NCBI RefSeq assembly: GCF_023715225.1
Contig: NZ_JAMBNS010000008.1
Location: forward strand, 186,001 to 250,000
From: Robertmurraya korlensis
GTDB lineage: Bacteria; Bacillota; Bacilli; Bacillales; Cytobacillaceae
Direction: 5' to 3'
Length of the DNA stretch: 64,000 bases
Made by a program: the position numbers and the translations under genes. The notes beneath the pieces were generated by a model. That model saw nothing but the letters and a program-made list of their open reading frames with translations, was not told the DNA's origin and did not search any database. Shown here piece by piece: positions 36,662 to 46,050 of this stretch. The first letter of the stretch is position 1. Each line of letters starts with the position of its first letter.

Positions 36662-36717
36662 GACGCCTCCCCAAGGTATAACAGTTGTCGAAGTTATACA
36701 TTGGGGAGGCGTCTTTT
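36662..36717 (+). terminator. Long terminator at the end of the polysaccharide locus
   Basis: A perfect 13-bp outer stem (GACGCCTCCCCAA and its complement, 36662-36674 and 36701-36713) encloses an inner TATAAC/GTTATA stem. TTTT follows. Confidence 0.92.
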
Positions 36718-36719
36718 GA

Positions 36720-37360
36720 TTCTAAGGATTTTTACGATGAAGAAAGAATGTGAAATAGGATATGAGTTGAGAATAATAGTGTGTCTCTTCTCATCCAACA
36801 ACTAGAACTGGTATTGAAACAGGATATATTGTCTTCCTATTAAAAGAGGTTTGAATATTATTGCTGTTGAATTGAGCCATTTATGCGGAATTTTGATCCA
36901 GCCATTGCGGAGAAAAGAGCCACCACCCTTTACGGAATGGAAAGCCACTATAAATAGGATCCAGAAAAGCCGCTTGTATAATTATGTTGCATGCCAGCAG
37001 GCATGACACAATTATACAGGAGTTTTTCTGTGGTAAATTGTCGAAATATTCTGGAACTGTATTGAAGGAATCAGTTAAAGAACTATTAGTTCTAGCACTG
37101 GACATTCAAGGAATACAGTTTCAGATGTCGTTCAACGTGCCAAGAAATTTGATGTGGAATGCTTGAACGATACAATGACCAATCCATGTGTGACTGCTAG
37201 ACTAGAGTAGATAGTTTTTGCTAGAAAAGATAAAACACTTAGTTACTCAAATGTACCAGTAATATATAAGCCTCTTCCATTGTAAGATGTCTATGAATTT
37301 ATTCATACATCAATGGAGGATTGAGAAAAGGTGGATAAGTGGGATATGGTATATGGTAAT
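36720..37360. other. Fossil transposase sequence flanking the IS21-type element
   Basis: No intact gene. A plus-strand segment near 37100-37190 reads GHSRNTVSDVVQRAKKFDVE with a following MTNP, like the N-terminal helix-turn-helix of an IS21-type IstA. Another at about 37328-37360 reads VDKWDMVYGN, continued across the element at 43212 by LIKKGFSKSKVAEKLGV, again IstA-like. These are remnants of one or two older IS21-family elements. Confidence 0.5.
36975..37018. repeat. Imperfect 20-bp inverted repeat in transposon debris
   Basis: TGTATAATTATGTTGCATG and following CC pair with AGGCATGACACAATTATACA around AGC, with two mismatches. It may be a relic of joined element ends. Confidence 0.5.
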
Positions 37361-37439
37361 ACAACAGTTGTATTTTGCAAGAAAAAAATGCAGAGTTGCG
37401 CAAGACTTTTTGCAGAGTTTTGCCACCCAATTTCAATAA

Positions 37440-37854
37440 CTATCTAGCCTTAGACAATGCGTTTGATAGCCTATAACTTCCACCATTAAACGTTAAGACG
37501 TGTGCGTGGTGGATCAAACGATCTACCAAGGCAGCTGTTAATCTTGAGTCAATAAATATGCGGTTCCATTGACTAAATTCAAGATTTGAAGTAATTATTA
37601 AGCTTTTCTGTTCATACCATTCTGCTATTAGTTGAAACAATAGTTCTGATCCTTCCTTACTGAAAGGTAGATAGCCCATTTCGTCCAAAATAATTAGATC
37701 TACCTTTTCAAACCTTTTTCTAAAGGTGGCCAGTTTATCCTGTTTTAACGCCTGTTCTAATTGTTCAATGAGGAAAGAAACACGAAAGAATCTCACCTCA
37801 TATCCCACTTCACATGCTTTTCTTCCTAATCCTGTTGCTAAATGGGACTTACCC
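37440..37854 (-). pseudogene. istB: istB, 3' part
   Basis: C-terminal two thirds of the IS21 helper ATPase. It begins at GKSHLATGLGRKAC, the second half of the Walker A motif, and includes Walker B VDLIILDEMGYLPF, LIITSNLEFSQW and the sensor region DRLIHHAHVL. The missing N-terminal third is at 41329-41643, and the codons match when the insert is removed. Confidence 0.92.
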
Positions 37855-37875
37855 TTATGAAAAGCTTTGCATAAA

Positions 37876-37964
37876 GGCAATTATCGAAAGTTTTTGTTTA
37901 TGGAAAGATATTAGTAATTAGGCGTAACATTCGTAGCTGGCATAACAAATATCTTTCCATAATA
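37876..37964. repeat. Left end of RIT element with three recombinase-type motifs
   Basis: The motif TTATSGAAAG occurs as TTATCGAAAG (37881-37890) and TTATGGAAAGATATT (from 37899). Inverted copies lie at about 37949-37962 (ATATCTTTCCATAA). The same arrangement is found at the right end, which suggests binding arms for the recombinases. Confidence 0.7.
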
Positions 37965-37975
37965 CTCCAAAATTC

Positions 37976-38998
37976 CTATCGACAAAATTCCTCCAGCCAC
38001 TTTAATAAATCTGTATCCTCATCCCAAACAGGGGTATCTTGCTTCACAACCTCCATATATGCGGCTTCTAATGCATTTCTTTTTATTTCCGTATTTGCTC
38101 TTAAATATATATCAGTTGTAGTAACATTTACGTGTCCTAGTAAATCCCTTATATAAATTAGATTTACACCAGCCTCCAATAAATGCATAGCTTTTGTATG
38201 CCTGATCATGTGAGGATGAAGTCTGTCAGAGAACAGAACATCTGAATGATTTTCCTTAGCCTGTTTTAAATACTTTTCTAAAATGTATGTGATTCCAGGC
38301 CTTGTAAATGCGCGTCTATTGCTATTAAAGAAAAGTGGATAATCTTGTTTTCCATTTTCCAATAGTTTGTTTTCTTTCATGTAATTCTCCAACAGAACTC
38401 TTGTTTTATCCATAATAGGTACACTTCTTCGTTTATTTCCTTTGCCGGTTAAAGTAATTGTGGCTGGTTTCGTAAGTCTGACATCTCTTGTTTTTAAATC
38501 AATTAATTCTTGTACTCGTGCCCCTGTATCATATAGAGTAGCCATTAACGTTAAATCTCGACGCCCTTTTTTCTTGGTAGTATCAGGTTGTTCTAATATA
38601 TACCTTAAAGATTCCTGTGAGAGGAATTCAACCGTCTTTATCTCCCTTTTTTTAAAGGGAATTCCTAATATTTTTTGACATTCAAATATATTTTCAGGGT
38701 GTTCTGACTGTGCATAACGGTAGAAACTATGGATTGCTGCTAGTCTTTGATTACGGGTGTTAATTCCGACGTTACGCGACTTTTCAAGCCAAAGGAGAAA
38801 GTCTCTAATTTTTTCTGCTTTAATTTTTTCAAAGGTAAGGTACTCTGGCCTGATTTTCAATTCTAAATTAAAATAAATTAGCACTTGTTTAAAGGTATCC
38901 CGATAGGACTTTATCGTATTAGTACTAACATTACGATGGCTAGGAAGGTAATCGGAAAGGAATCGTGTTAGTGTTCTGGCAAAATCAGTCTGTTTCAC
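37976..38998 (-). CDS. Tyrosine recombinase, third gene of the RIT trio
   Basis: Site-specific recombinase of 340 residues, with a SAM-like N-terminal DNA-binding domain followed by the catalytic domain. Visible residues are Arg in TGARVQEL, Lys in LTGKGNKRR, His-x-x-Arg in HPHMIRHTKA, His in LLGHVNVTTT and Tyr in DIYLRA. It starts with GTG preceded by GGAGG and overlaps the second gene by 14 bases. Apparently intact. Confidence 0.9.
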   Translation of the reverse strand: MKQTDFARTLTRFLSDYLPSHRNVSTNTIKSYRDTFKQVLIYFNLELKIRPEYLTFEKIKAEKIRDFLLWLEKSRNVGINTRNQRLAAIHSFYRYAQSEHPENIFECQKILGIPFKKREIKTVEFLSQESLRYILEQPDTTKKKGRRDLTLMATLYDTGARVQELIDLKTRDVRLTKPATITLTGKGNKRRSVPIMDKTRVLLENYMKENKLLENGKQDYPLFFNSNRRAFTRPGITYILEKYLKQAKENHSDVLFSDRLHPHMIRHTKAMHLLEAGVNLIYIRDLLGHVNVTTTDIYLRANTEIKRNALEAAYMEVVKQDTPVWDEDTDLLKWLEEFCR

Positions 38999-39968
38999 TG
39001 AACGATACCTCCGGTATTAAAGTTGAAAAATTCTGTTCAACTGATGCAATAATTTTTGGATATAAATCAGCAGTCAGTCTTAAGTAATGTTGTGTACCTC
39101 TTAAATCAACGTGTCCTAAAAATGCAGAAAGATAGGGAAGGAGATTCGTAATATCTTCTTCATCTAAGACCCATTTTTTCAAACAATGGACCGCAAAAGT
39201 GTGCCTAAAATCATGAAGTCTTGGTCCCTTTCCACTATGGGATATTCCAGCCTTCCACAATATCTCTCTAAATAGGTTATATATAGTACTTTCCTTATAA
39301 TGTCCTCCGTAAGGGGATTGGAATAAATAAGTATCACTGGACTTTAGGTTATGAGTTTCTTTTACATACAAACGACAACGCTTCGTCAATGAATCTGTCA
39401 TTGGAACATTTCGTTCTTTTCCAAATTTCGTATCCCGAATGAATAAAGTCCCATTACCCAAATCAACATCTTTTAGTTTTAAATTCAATGCTTCTGAAAT
39501 CCGGAGGCCACAACCATATAACATACGGAACAGAAAAGGTAAGGTCAGATGTCTGTTGGGAGAAACATCTGAAAAAGGATAAATGTCGCATGTGGTAAAA
39601 ATGTTCTTCAACTCTATTTCAGAAAAAATGTAAGGAACATAAGAATATCTATCAATCGAAATAGTTGCAGCTGGAAAAATGTATGCCTGATACCCAAGAC
39701 GAACCATATATTTAGCGAGCCCTCGTATGATAGAGATTCTTCCATTTCTAGTACTGACAGTCTCATTTGGCCTTTTTTCTGTCCAAAGAAATACTAATTC
39801 TTTCGAAAGTTTTATATCTATTAAGTTTTCATTGGCAGCCAATGTGTCAAATTGTTTCAAAAGAGAAGATCCTTTTTTGTACTTATAGCCAACAGATCTC
39901 TTTTCCTCAATGTATCCATCAATCAATGGACCAAGAATACTTTGAAACACTACAGATTTCTTAGACAT
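38985..39968 (-). CDS. Tyrosine recombinase, second gene of the RIT trio
   Basis: Protein of 327 residues from the ATG after GAGGAGGTG (MSKKSVVFQ...). Catalytic residues are Arg in CGLRISEAL, HDFRHTFAV, His in FLGHVDLRGT and Tyr in QHYLRL. It overlaps the first gene by eight bases. In RIT elements all three recombinases are expected to act together, but individual roles are not defined. Confidence 0.9.
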   Translation of the reverse strand: MSKKSVVFQSILGPLIDGYIEEKRSVGYKYKKGSSLLKQFDTLAANENLIDIKLSKELVFLWTEKRPNETVSTRNGRISIIRGLAKYMVRLGYQAYIFPAATISIDRYSYVPYIFSEIELKNIFTTCDIYPFSDVSPNRHLTLPFLFRMLYGCGLRISEALNLKLKDVDLGNGTLFIRDTKFGKERNVPMTDSLTKRCRLYVKETHNLKSSDTYLFQSPYGGHYKESTIYNLFREILWKAGISHSGKGPRLHDFRHTFAVHCLKKWVLDEEDITNLLPYLSAFLGHVDLRGTQHYLRLTADLYPKIIASVEQNFSTLIPEVSFSETD

Positions 39969-41202
39969 TCTTAAGCACCTCCTCTGGATCAATGGCACAT
40001 TTCCTTAACCCATCCATTCCTGTATGCAGATAGACATTGGTAGATTTAGAATTAAAATGTCCTAGGATCTCAGAGATTACTGGTAATGGGGTTCCCTGCT
40101 CAAGCAAAGTACTCGCAAGAGTATGACGAAGCGAATGTAACCCTTGCCGTTTACCATCAGGAACAGTAATTCCAGAAAGTCTGGTATATTTTGTAATGAT
40201 ATTATGAAGATTAGCGTCTCTTCCAAATGCCTCAAAGGGTGCATTCATCCGAATAAAAACGAATGGAGAGTTACTAATAGGACGCCCATTTTTTAGGTAA
40301 TCAATTAATGCCCAACCTATATCATTTAATATTGGATATGACACGATATTCTTTGTTTTATTTTGTCTTATTTCTATATTTTTTGATTGCCAGTTTAAAT
40401 CTGATAACTTCAAGGATTTGATGTCACCAACCCTAATACCAAGTTTGGCAACCAGAAGCAGAATCGCATAATCTCTCTTTCCGGTTGGGTTCCCTCTATC
40501 AATACTATTCAACATACGAATAACATCATCTTTATTCCAGACAGAAGGAACAGGTGGATAATAATATTTACTCTGTTTAGGAACTTTTAAAGACAAATCT
40601 TCATCCGTATATTGGTTAAAATAGAGAAATCTTAAATAAACCCTAAGGGCTGTTAAGATAGATGCAATACTTTTTTCATGATACTTATAAATTGTTTTTA
40701 CATAATCAGAAATTATATTTGCAGTAATATCATTCGATTTTTGAACATCTCTACTGTCAAGATAATCTATGAAAAAGAACAAACGTTGCATCCGTGTTCG
40801 TAGACCTCTTTTGGAGTACTCGTTATTTTCGCATTCCTTTTCATAGCCAGTAAGTTCTGATTCAAACTGTGGTGGTTTAACATATCCTGGCTTTTTTACA
40901 ATCCTTCGGATAATCACACCATGAAGCTGATAATCGCCTAGAACTCTAATTCTTCTAATAGGACCTTTGAGTTCTTTAGGTATAGCTTCTTGATAATAGT
41001 TAACTGTACAATTGTATGTTTCCTTCAAAAAAGCCCTTCCTAACGCTTCTGAAAAATAGAACTCATCTCTTGCATTTGCAAATGAAATTACTCTTTTGTA
41101 AAAAGCACGATATCCACAAATAGTGTTATATGCATAATTTAGCCTTTCTAATTCAGATAAAACATTTGCAACTAATTCTTCAATGATTATTCGATTTTCC
41201 AT
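39961..41202 (-). CDS. Tyrosine recombinase, first gene of the RIT trio
   Basis: Protein of 413 residues and the largest of the three, with an extended N-terminal region. Catalytic residues are Arg in LGIRVGDIKS, Lys in IRQNKTKN, HSLRHTLAS, His in ILGHFNSKST and Tyr in VYLHTG. The ATG follows AGGAGG. It leads the three-gene operon, read toward 37.9 kb. Confidence 0.9.
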   Translation of the reverse strand: MENRIIIEELVANVLSELERLNYAYNTICGYRAFYKRVISFANARDEFYFSEALGRAFLKETYNCTVNYYQEAIPKELKGPIRRIRVLGDYQLHGVIIRRIVKKPGYVKPPQFESELTGYEKECENNEYSKRGLRTRMQRLFFFIDYLDSRDVQKSNDITANIISDYVKTIYKYHEKSIASILTALRVYLRFLYFNQYTDEDLSLKVPKQSKYYYPPVPSVWNKDDVIRMLNSIDRGNPTGKRDYAILLLVAKLGIRVGDIKSLKLSDLNWQSKNIEIRQNKTKNIVSYPILNDIGWALIDYLKNGRPISNSPFVFIRMNAPFEAFGRDANLHNIITKYTRLSGITVPDGKRQGLHSLRHTLASTLLEQGTPLPVISEILGHFNSKSTNVYLHTGMDGLRKCAIDPEEVLKNV

Positions 41203-41240
41203 ATGGCACCTCCTAGATTTTAATAAATCTATTGTGAGGT

Positions 41241-41328
41241 GTTATGGAAAGAAATAAACGTATATTTCAATTCAAATAGGGCATATACACTTATTTCTTA
41301 CCATAAACAAAAACTTTCCATAATTTCC
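41241..41328. repeat. Right end of RIT element with three recombinase-type motifs
   Basis: TTATGGAAAGAAATAAA (from 41242) faces an inverted TTATTTCTTACCATAAA (from 41291) and an outermost CTTTCCATAA (41314-41323), mirroring the left end. Confidence 0.7.
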
Positions 41329-41643
41329 AGTCCCTGGTGATCCAATTAATACGACATTCTGCTTTTGTTTGATAAAGTCTAGGCTCATTAAACCATCTTT
41401 ATCAATTTGTGTTGGAAATCGGATTCTCTCGTTCCATTCATAATTGCTTAAACTCTTAGAATCTAAGAATTTGGCGTTTCTTATAAGGCGCTGTACCTTT
41501 GCTTTATCGCGTAAACGAAACTCTTCTTTAAATAACGCTTCTAAATACTGTTTTGGAGAGTCAAATGGAATTGTTTCATAAATTTCGGAAACATAAGCTA
41601 ACCTTAATGACTTACACATAGAACGGATAGAGTCGCTCATCAT
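41329..41643 (-). pseudogene. istB: istB, 5' part
   Basis: N-terminal third of the IS21 ATPase, up to VVLIGSPGTG, where reading runs into the RIT end. It starts ATG-ATG overlapping the istA stop codon, as is usual for istAB. Confidence 0.9.
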
Positions 41644-43043
41644 TACTCACCCCTTTCTAGTGGTGCCAAGGAATCATACTCCGACCAGTCTAACCCGAAG
41701 GGATTCTCATTCTTCCCAGAAATTAAGTCATAAAATTCCTCATTAAGTCTTTTCATATCATGTGTTACGAGTAAGTTAACTAATTCTAGTAATCTTTCTT
41801 TACGAACCACTAAATCTTCAACCATTAAATAATCATTAACTCGTCCCGGTAGGTATTTTTGATATCTTGAATAAGGTACTACTCTTGGTTTTCGAATCCA
41901 ATCTTTGAAGATTGATACCCACGGAATAGCTCGCTTTTTGTTCATGTAGGGTCTAAAATCTTCTAATAGAATTTCCCCATCGGGGGAAACTGCTTTAAAT
42001 TTATCCCAATATAATACGAAATATATAAATGGATAATTTGATGCTTTGGGAATATGTATTAATGTGCTATCAATCTTGGCTTCATTAAACTTATTTACCT
42101 TTGCTTCAACCTCTTTAAAGACTGGATAATCTTCCGTGGGCTACTCCAGTAAAAACTCCTTCTCTATATTCCAGAGATCCTCAATCATTACTTCTTTTTC
42201 ATAATGAAGTCTTTGTCTGTCATTTTGGAGTTGAATATGAAGTGTTTCCGTTAAATCTTCAAAGCTATTCATGACGGGAGATGTTGTAAAGAAGTTATAT
42301 CGAATATAACCTACTTTATTTTCAACACTACCTTTTTCGTGCCCACTGCGTGGATTACATACCTGAACTTCAAATCCATAGTGATTTTGAAATTGGATAA
42401 AGGCATCAGTTAATTTGGCCTCCTCGATTTTTGATCTTACTTTCTTAACAGCTGGAGTTAAATTATCAATTCTAATTCTCCTAGGAACTCCCCCAGATTG
42501 AGTAAATAAGACTTTCAATCCTTGAAGAAAACATTCTTGGTTTTCGGATGGTAATGGTACAGCGAATGCGGCATTGCTATGAGGGTACGACATGACTAGA
42601 ACATGTGTATCCATAAACTCCCCATTTTTAACAACTTCCATTACCCCAAAGTCTACTTGTGCATCGCTAGGAGGATGTTCTAAACGATCATGCCCTTTAT
42701 CAAGTTCTTCGTTATGGCTATTCTCCCAGTCAGATATAAAGTAACAGACGGTTCGATAAGAGCCCTTGAAGCCTAGATCCAGTAGTTCACTAAATATCTG
42801 CTTCTTGGTTCGGCGTAACTTTTTCTTTAATTTGCTATCTTCAAAGAGCCAATCTGAAACTATTTCTCCCCACTTATCTGTATACATCATTCCATTTGAT
42901 TGTTTGATCTTTGAATCTGGTAATTGATCCTCATCAGCATATTTCTTGGCTGTCCTCCAATTAATCCCTAATGTTTCCTTAATCTTTGTTATAGATAATC
43001 CTTTTTTGTTTCTTAGGTGTTTGATACAATTAATATCAGACAT
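41643..43043 (-). pseudogene. istA: istA transposase with one in-frame amber codon
   Basis: IS21-family transposase. An N-terminal helix-turn-helix (LSITKIKETLGINWRTAKKY) and the DDE integrase core are present: Asp in AQVDFGVME, Asp in RIRIDNLTP and Glu in GHEKGSVENK. The frame continues past a TAG at 42141-42143 to the C-terminal part (PTEDYPVFKEVEAKV... and SRYQKYLPGRVNDY). The context LLE-stop-P suggests a Trp-to-amber change. The start is placed at the ATG spaced from AAAGG; reading is open upstream too. One base change separates it from a full gene. Confidence 0.88.
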
Positions 43044-43211
43044 TGCTAGCATCCTTTCATGTTCCTCCACTCTGTATTGATTCGACACCATTACAGTAGA
43101 GGGACTTGGGGTGGCTGGCAAGTCTTTTTTTATGCACCTATTAAATAAAGTGCGGAACTCTGCATTTTTTCTTTGCATAGCTCTGCACTTCTATTTTGCA
43201 ATACACAACAG

Positions 43212-43660
43212 TTAATAAAGAAAGGATTTAGTAAATCCAAGGTAGCAGAAAAGCTGGGGGTCACAAGTGGCGTGAAGGAAGACAAGATCCTTGTCCATAC
43301 ACTACCAGAGTATGTAGAAGTCCATTTAGTGGTAAACTGTTGAACCTTATTTTAGAAAAGAATAGAGAAATTATTGAAGAAATAACAAATATTAATGACA
43401 ATCATATTTCAATAGTGATAAGTATGAGAGTGTCTTAGATTCCCTTGGAGTTCCAGATGAAAAGTATGGTGATGGAGGAGAAGTATATTTTACATATGGA
43501 GATGTTGAAATACATACTTTAGCAATAGAAAATAACGCGACGGAGTTTATGAAGACCTGATTGTAAATCTTCACCGTAGGGATATATTCCATACAAATGA
43601 GGAAGTGTTTTAACGTTAGATGAGCCAGATAGAGAAGTGGTTTGATCCTTAACACTCTGC
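43212..43660 (+). pseudogene. Debris of older IS21-type element and of an unknown gene
   Basis: LIKKGFSKSKVAEKLGVTSG at 43212-43271 continues the fossil IstA start seen left of the element. From about 43425, YESVLDSLGVPDEKYGDGGE then VYFTYGDVEIHTLAIENNA reads like part of a small accessory protein now broken by stops. The stretch 43661-43931 holds no gene I can support. Confidence 0.5.
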
Positions 43661-43931
43661 AATATCTAATAGACGACTACAAAGTCAGTTGGAGTGTTCC
43701 TAATGGAGCGCTCCCCTTTTATATAATAACGCTCGGCAGCTAAGAGATTTGTTGAGTTAGATATATAAACTATTATAAATAAATGATTGGTTGGAAAAGC
43801 TTATTATCAAGGAGTACTCCTGATTGTAGATGGACAATAATCTGAAAGTAGATCTAGTGTAAACAAGAGTTATTACCGTTTCTCCCAGATTGCTTGGTAG
43901 TATTTATTTATGGTGTTAGGAGAGTGAAACG

Positions 43932-44372
43932 ATGAGAATTGTAAAGGTTTTGATTATTTTCTTGTTTTTACTTGGAGGGTCCGGAATGGGGGGCTATTTG
44001 CTTGGGACTATACCTGTTCCCAATAAAATACGAGAAAATGCATCTAATGATATAAAGAAACATGGACAGATTGAAGAGATAAAAAATGTGATTAAAGATG
44101 ACCCCGAAATAAAATCATTTATTGAGGAAGGCAATATTGCATTAGATGATAGTAAGCTGTCATTTCATACTAAGGAAGAAGCTATTATGGTATTGGTGGA
44201 GAAAATTGGAGTTGCTAAGTTAGTAAGTATGAAATCAAATTATGAAAAGGGTACGCTTTCTAAGAAAGAAGTACTCCAAACGATCGAAGAGAACTTATCC
44301 GAAGAAGAAATAACTGCATTACAAGAGGTAGCATTTAGAGAACTAGTGGGGACAGGTTCCTTGCCCCATTAG
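43932..44372 (+). CDS. Membrane-anchored helical protein of unknown function
   Basis: Protein of 146 residues with one N-terminal hydrophobic segment (residues 4-26). The charged helical domain contains TKEEAIMVLVEKIG and LSKKEVLQTIEENLSEEE. ATG after AGGAGAG. The final residues VGTGSLPH and the stop codon are encoded by a copy of the GGGACAGG palindrome, so the natural C-terminus has been replaced or extended. Family not recognised. Confidence 0.75.
   Translation: MRIVKVLIIFLFLLGGSGMGGYLLGTIPVPNKIRENASNDIKKHGQIEEIKNVIKDDPEIKSFIEEGNIALDDSKLSFHTKEEAIMVLVEKIGVAKLVSMKSNYEKGTLSKKEVLQTIEENLSEEEITALQEVAFRELVGTGSLPH
44348..44367. repeat. GGGACAGG palindrome, copy 1
   Basis: GGGGACAGGTTCCTTGCCCC, inside the last codons of the preceding gene. 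First copy of the family that fills 44.3-60.4 kb. Confidence 0.85.
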
Positions 44373-44445
44373 TGGTGTGGAATTTACTACTAGTGCTTTG
44401 AATCTGGCAGTATATTTACATGATGTTTGATAAAAAATCCTAAAA

Positions 44446-44475
44446 AAAAATCAATCAAACGTTTGATTGATTTTT
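44446..44475. terminator. Perfect palindrome acting as terminator
   Basis: A 30-bp perfect palindrome centred on TCAATCAAACGTTTGATTGA, followed by TT on the plus strand (seven T in all). The 20-bp core recurs at 49240-49259. Confidence 0.75.
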
Positions 44476-44492
44476 TTGGTTCATTTTATAGA

Positions 44493-44515
44493 AGCACGGG
44501 AATGGTTCCCATGCT
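44493..44515. repeat. AGCACGGG palindrome, variant repeat
   Basis: AGCACGGG-AATGGTT-CCCATGCT, an inverted repeat. A sister copy with a GGGGACGGTTCC centre is at 47424-47446. The shared GG-ACGGTTCC core suggests kinship with the GGGACAGG family. Confidence 0.65.
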
Positions 44516-44684
44516 CCTCAGAAGAATAAACTTACCAAAGTACCTAATTCCTATTCTTTTTTATCCGTTATTGGAATGGGTTTAAATCCGCCAAGTTCCA
44601 ATACTGTATCATTCAAATATTCTCTTCGGGAATGTTCTGAAACAGAATGGATATCCTTCGGTAGTAAAAGCATCGTCCTGCAAT

Positions 44685-45890
44685 TCAGAATAAATCTGTC
44701 AATCTTTCAAATTCGTCAAATGGATTCTGGGATTCAGAGTGAATCCTTGAGAACTCAGGTTTAGCCTCTTCAATGGCTTGAGCCAGGCTAGGGTCGAACT
44801 GTGTTCCTATCCCATTTTCTAATCTTTGAAAAGCCTCTTCAATCGAAAGTTCATCTCGATAGGATCTTGTAGATGTCATGGCATCGAAAGCGTCAGCAAT
44901 AGCTAATATACGAGCTTCTAATGGGATCTCATTTCCCTTTGCTCCAGTCGGATATCCCATTCCATCCCATCTTTCATGATGATATAATACACCATTTTTT
45001 AATCCTTCTAATCCTTCTACTTTTTCAACCATTTTTGATCCAAAAGTAGTATGAGTTTTAATAATTTCATATTCATTTTCTGTTAAAGAGGTCGGCTTTG
45101 TTAAGATATGTTCAGGGATATTGATTTTACCAATATCGTGAAGCAGTCCGCTTAACCGTAAATGTTTCAGTTTTTGTACATCTTGATATCCTGGAAGTTT
45201 TTTAGCTAATGCAACAGCATACTGACTGACTCTGTCACTATGCCCAAAAGTGTATTGATCTTTTGCTTCAACAGCAACAATAAAGCTTTGGACAACCTGT
45301 TCAATGGTTGCTTCCATTGAATGGATGACATTATTAACTTGCCTATCGTAGAGTGCATATAGTTTTGTTAATAACAAGTAGCTGAATGTTGCAACGATCA
45401 TATATAGTAAAATGCGGTTTGAAATATCGATAGAGTCTATATAATCAATAGGAGAATAAATACTAACAGCTCCTAAACCAAATATTCCTAATATGGAATA
45501 GAAGATGGATACCAATCGTTTGCCATATAAGCTATTAACAATGGGAATAAGTAGGAAGTAACCCCATGCCTCTGTATAGCCTGAACCAAAATACAAACAA
45601 ATTACTACAAATAATACAAATAATAAGACTAAATGTTTCATTAGACGGTAGGGGATTTTCGTGAATCGATAGAATAGGAAGAGTGTTAAGCATAAGGATA
45701 GGCAGAGTAATAATATGCTTAGGTTTGCCCTGGAAAATGGGAGATTAAACTGTTGGAAGATATAATTCCAAAGGATACTCATCAAAAAATAGATGAAGCC
45801 GATGATTAAGATTTGATTATTCAAATTTTGAGTATGCTCTTTAAGTAGTTTATCTAGTAATTTTTCTTTTTCATTTACACCAGCATTCAT
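44685..45890 (-). CDS. Membrane HD-GYP protein (probable c-di-GMP phosphodiesterase)
   Basis: Protein of 401 residues with about six transmembrane helices (residues 25-180) and then an HD-GYP domain. Motifs are LLHDIGKINIP, YHHERWDG, MGYPTGAKG and the ADAFDAMTS helix. Second HD-GYP protein in the window. The ATG lies before NAGVNEKEKL; the ribosome site is weak (AGGATG). It is divergent from the acyltransferase operon across 160 bases. Confidence 0.88.
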   Translation of the reverse strand: MNAGVNEKEKLLDKLLKEHTQNLNNQILIIGFIYFLMSILWNYIFQQFNLPFSRANLSILLLCLSLCLTLFLFYRFTKIPYRLMKHLVLLFVLFVVICLYFGSGYTEAWGYFLLIPIVNSLYGKRLVSIFYSILGIFGLGAVSIYSPIDYIDSIDISNRILLYMIVATFSYLLLTKLYALYDRQVNNVIHSMEATIEQVVQSFIVAVEAKDQYTFGHSDRVSQYAVALAKKLPGYQDVQKLKHLRLSGLLHDIGKINIPEHILTKPTSLTENEYEIIKTHTTFGSKMVEKVEGLEGLKNGVLYHHERWDGMGYPTGAKGNEIPLEARILAIADAFDAMTSTRSYRDELSIEEAFQRLENGIGTQFDPSLAQAIEEAKPEFSRIHSESQNPFDEFERLTDLF

Positions 45891-46050
45891 GTTGTTAAAT
45901 CATCCTATCTGCTAAATTCACTAAAATTTTATCACTTTTCTGTCATATTAACTAGAGTTTTATCAGATATTGTCAGAAAATGCTTTTCATTCTCCTTCAA
46001 ATTACCTTTAATTGAAAATGTAGGATAATTTTATTAAGGAGAGTGTTATA

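Larger units (their letters stand above)
37855..41328 (-). mobile_element. RIT (recombinase in trio) element inserted in istB
   Basis: Three overlapping tyrosine recombinase genes on one strand with related inverted ends fit the RIT element type. The element splits istB between the codons for GTG and KS of Walker A. Its outer inverted repeats are at 37876-37908 and 41296-41328 and match with a few mismatches. A 20-bp near-palindrome TTATGAAAAGCTTTGCATAA lies between the left repeat and istB and has no partner at the right. The restored target GGGACTGGTAAGTCCC is itself an inverted repeat. Confidence 0.83.
37368..43204 (-). mobile_element. IS21-family insertion sequence, interrupted by a RIT element
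   Basis: Composite of istA (minus strand, with amber codon) and istB split by another element. Both ends carry related sequence: TTGTATTTTGCAAG then TGCAGAGT repeats on the left (37368-37425), and the inverted TTGTGTATTGCAAAAT then TGCAGAG at the right. The 7-bp direct repeat ACAACAG abuts both ends (37361-37367 and 43205-43211), fitting the 4-8 bp target duplications of IS21 elements. Without the insert the element would be about 2.4 kb. Probably inactive. Confidence 0.82.

Noticed and set aside
36720-37360. Intact gene between the flippase terminator and the IS21 element
   Set aside because: All frames are broken; only short transposase-like segments remain.
41272-41328. C-terminal end of a 123-residue protein reading out of istB
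   Set aside because: These codons are RIT-end DNA read in the istB frame, not a real protein tail.
44576-44764. 62-codon plus-strand frame
   Set aside because: It overlaps the end of the HD-GYP gene on the other strand and has no ribosome site.
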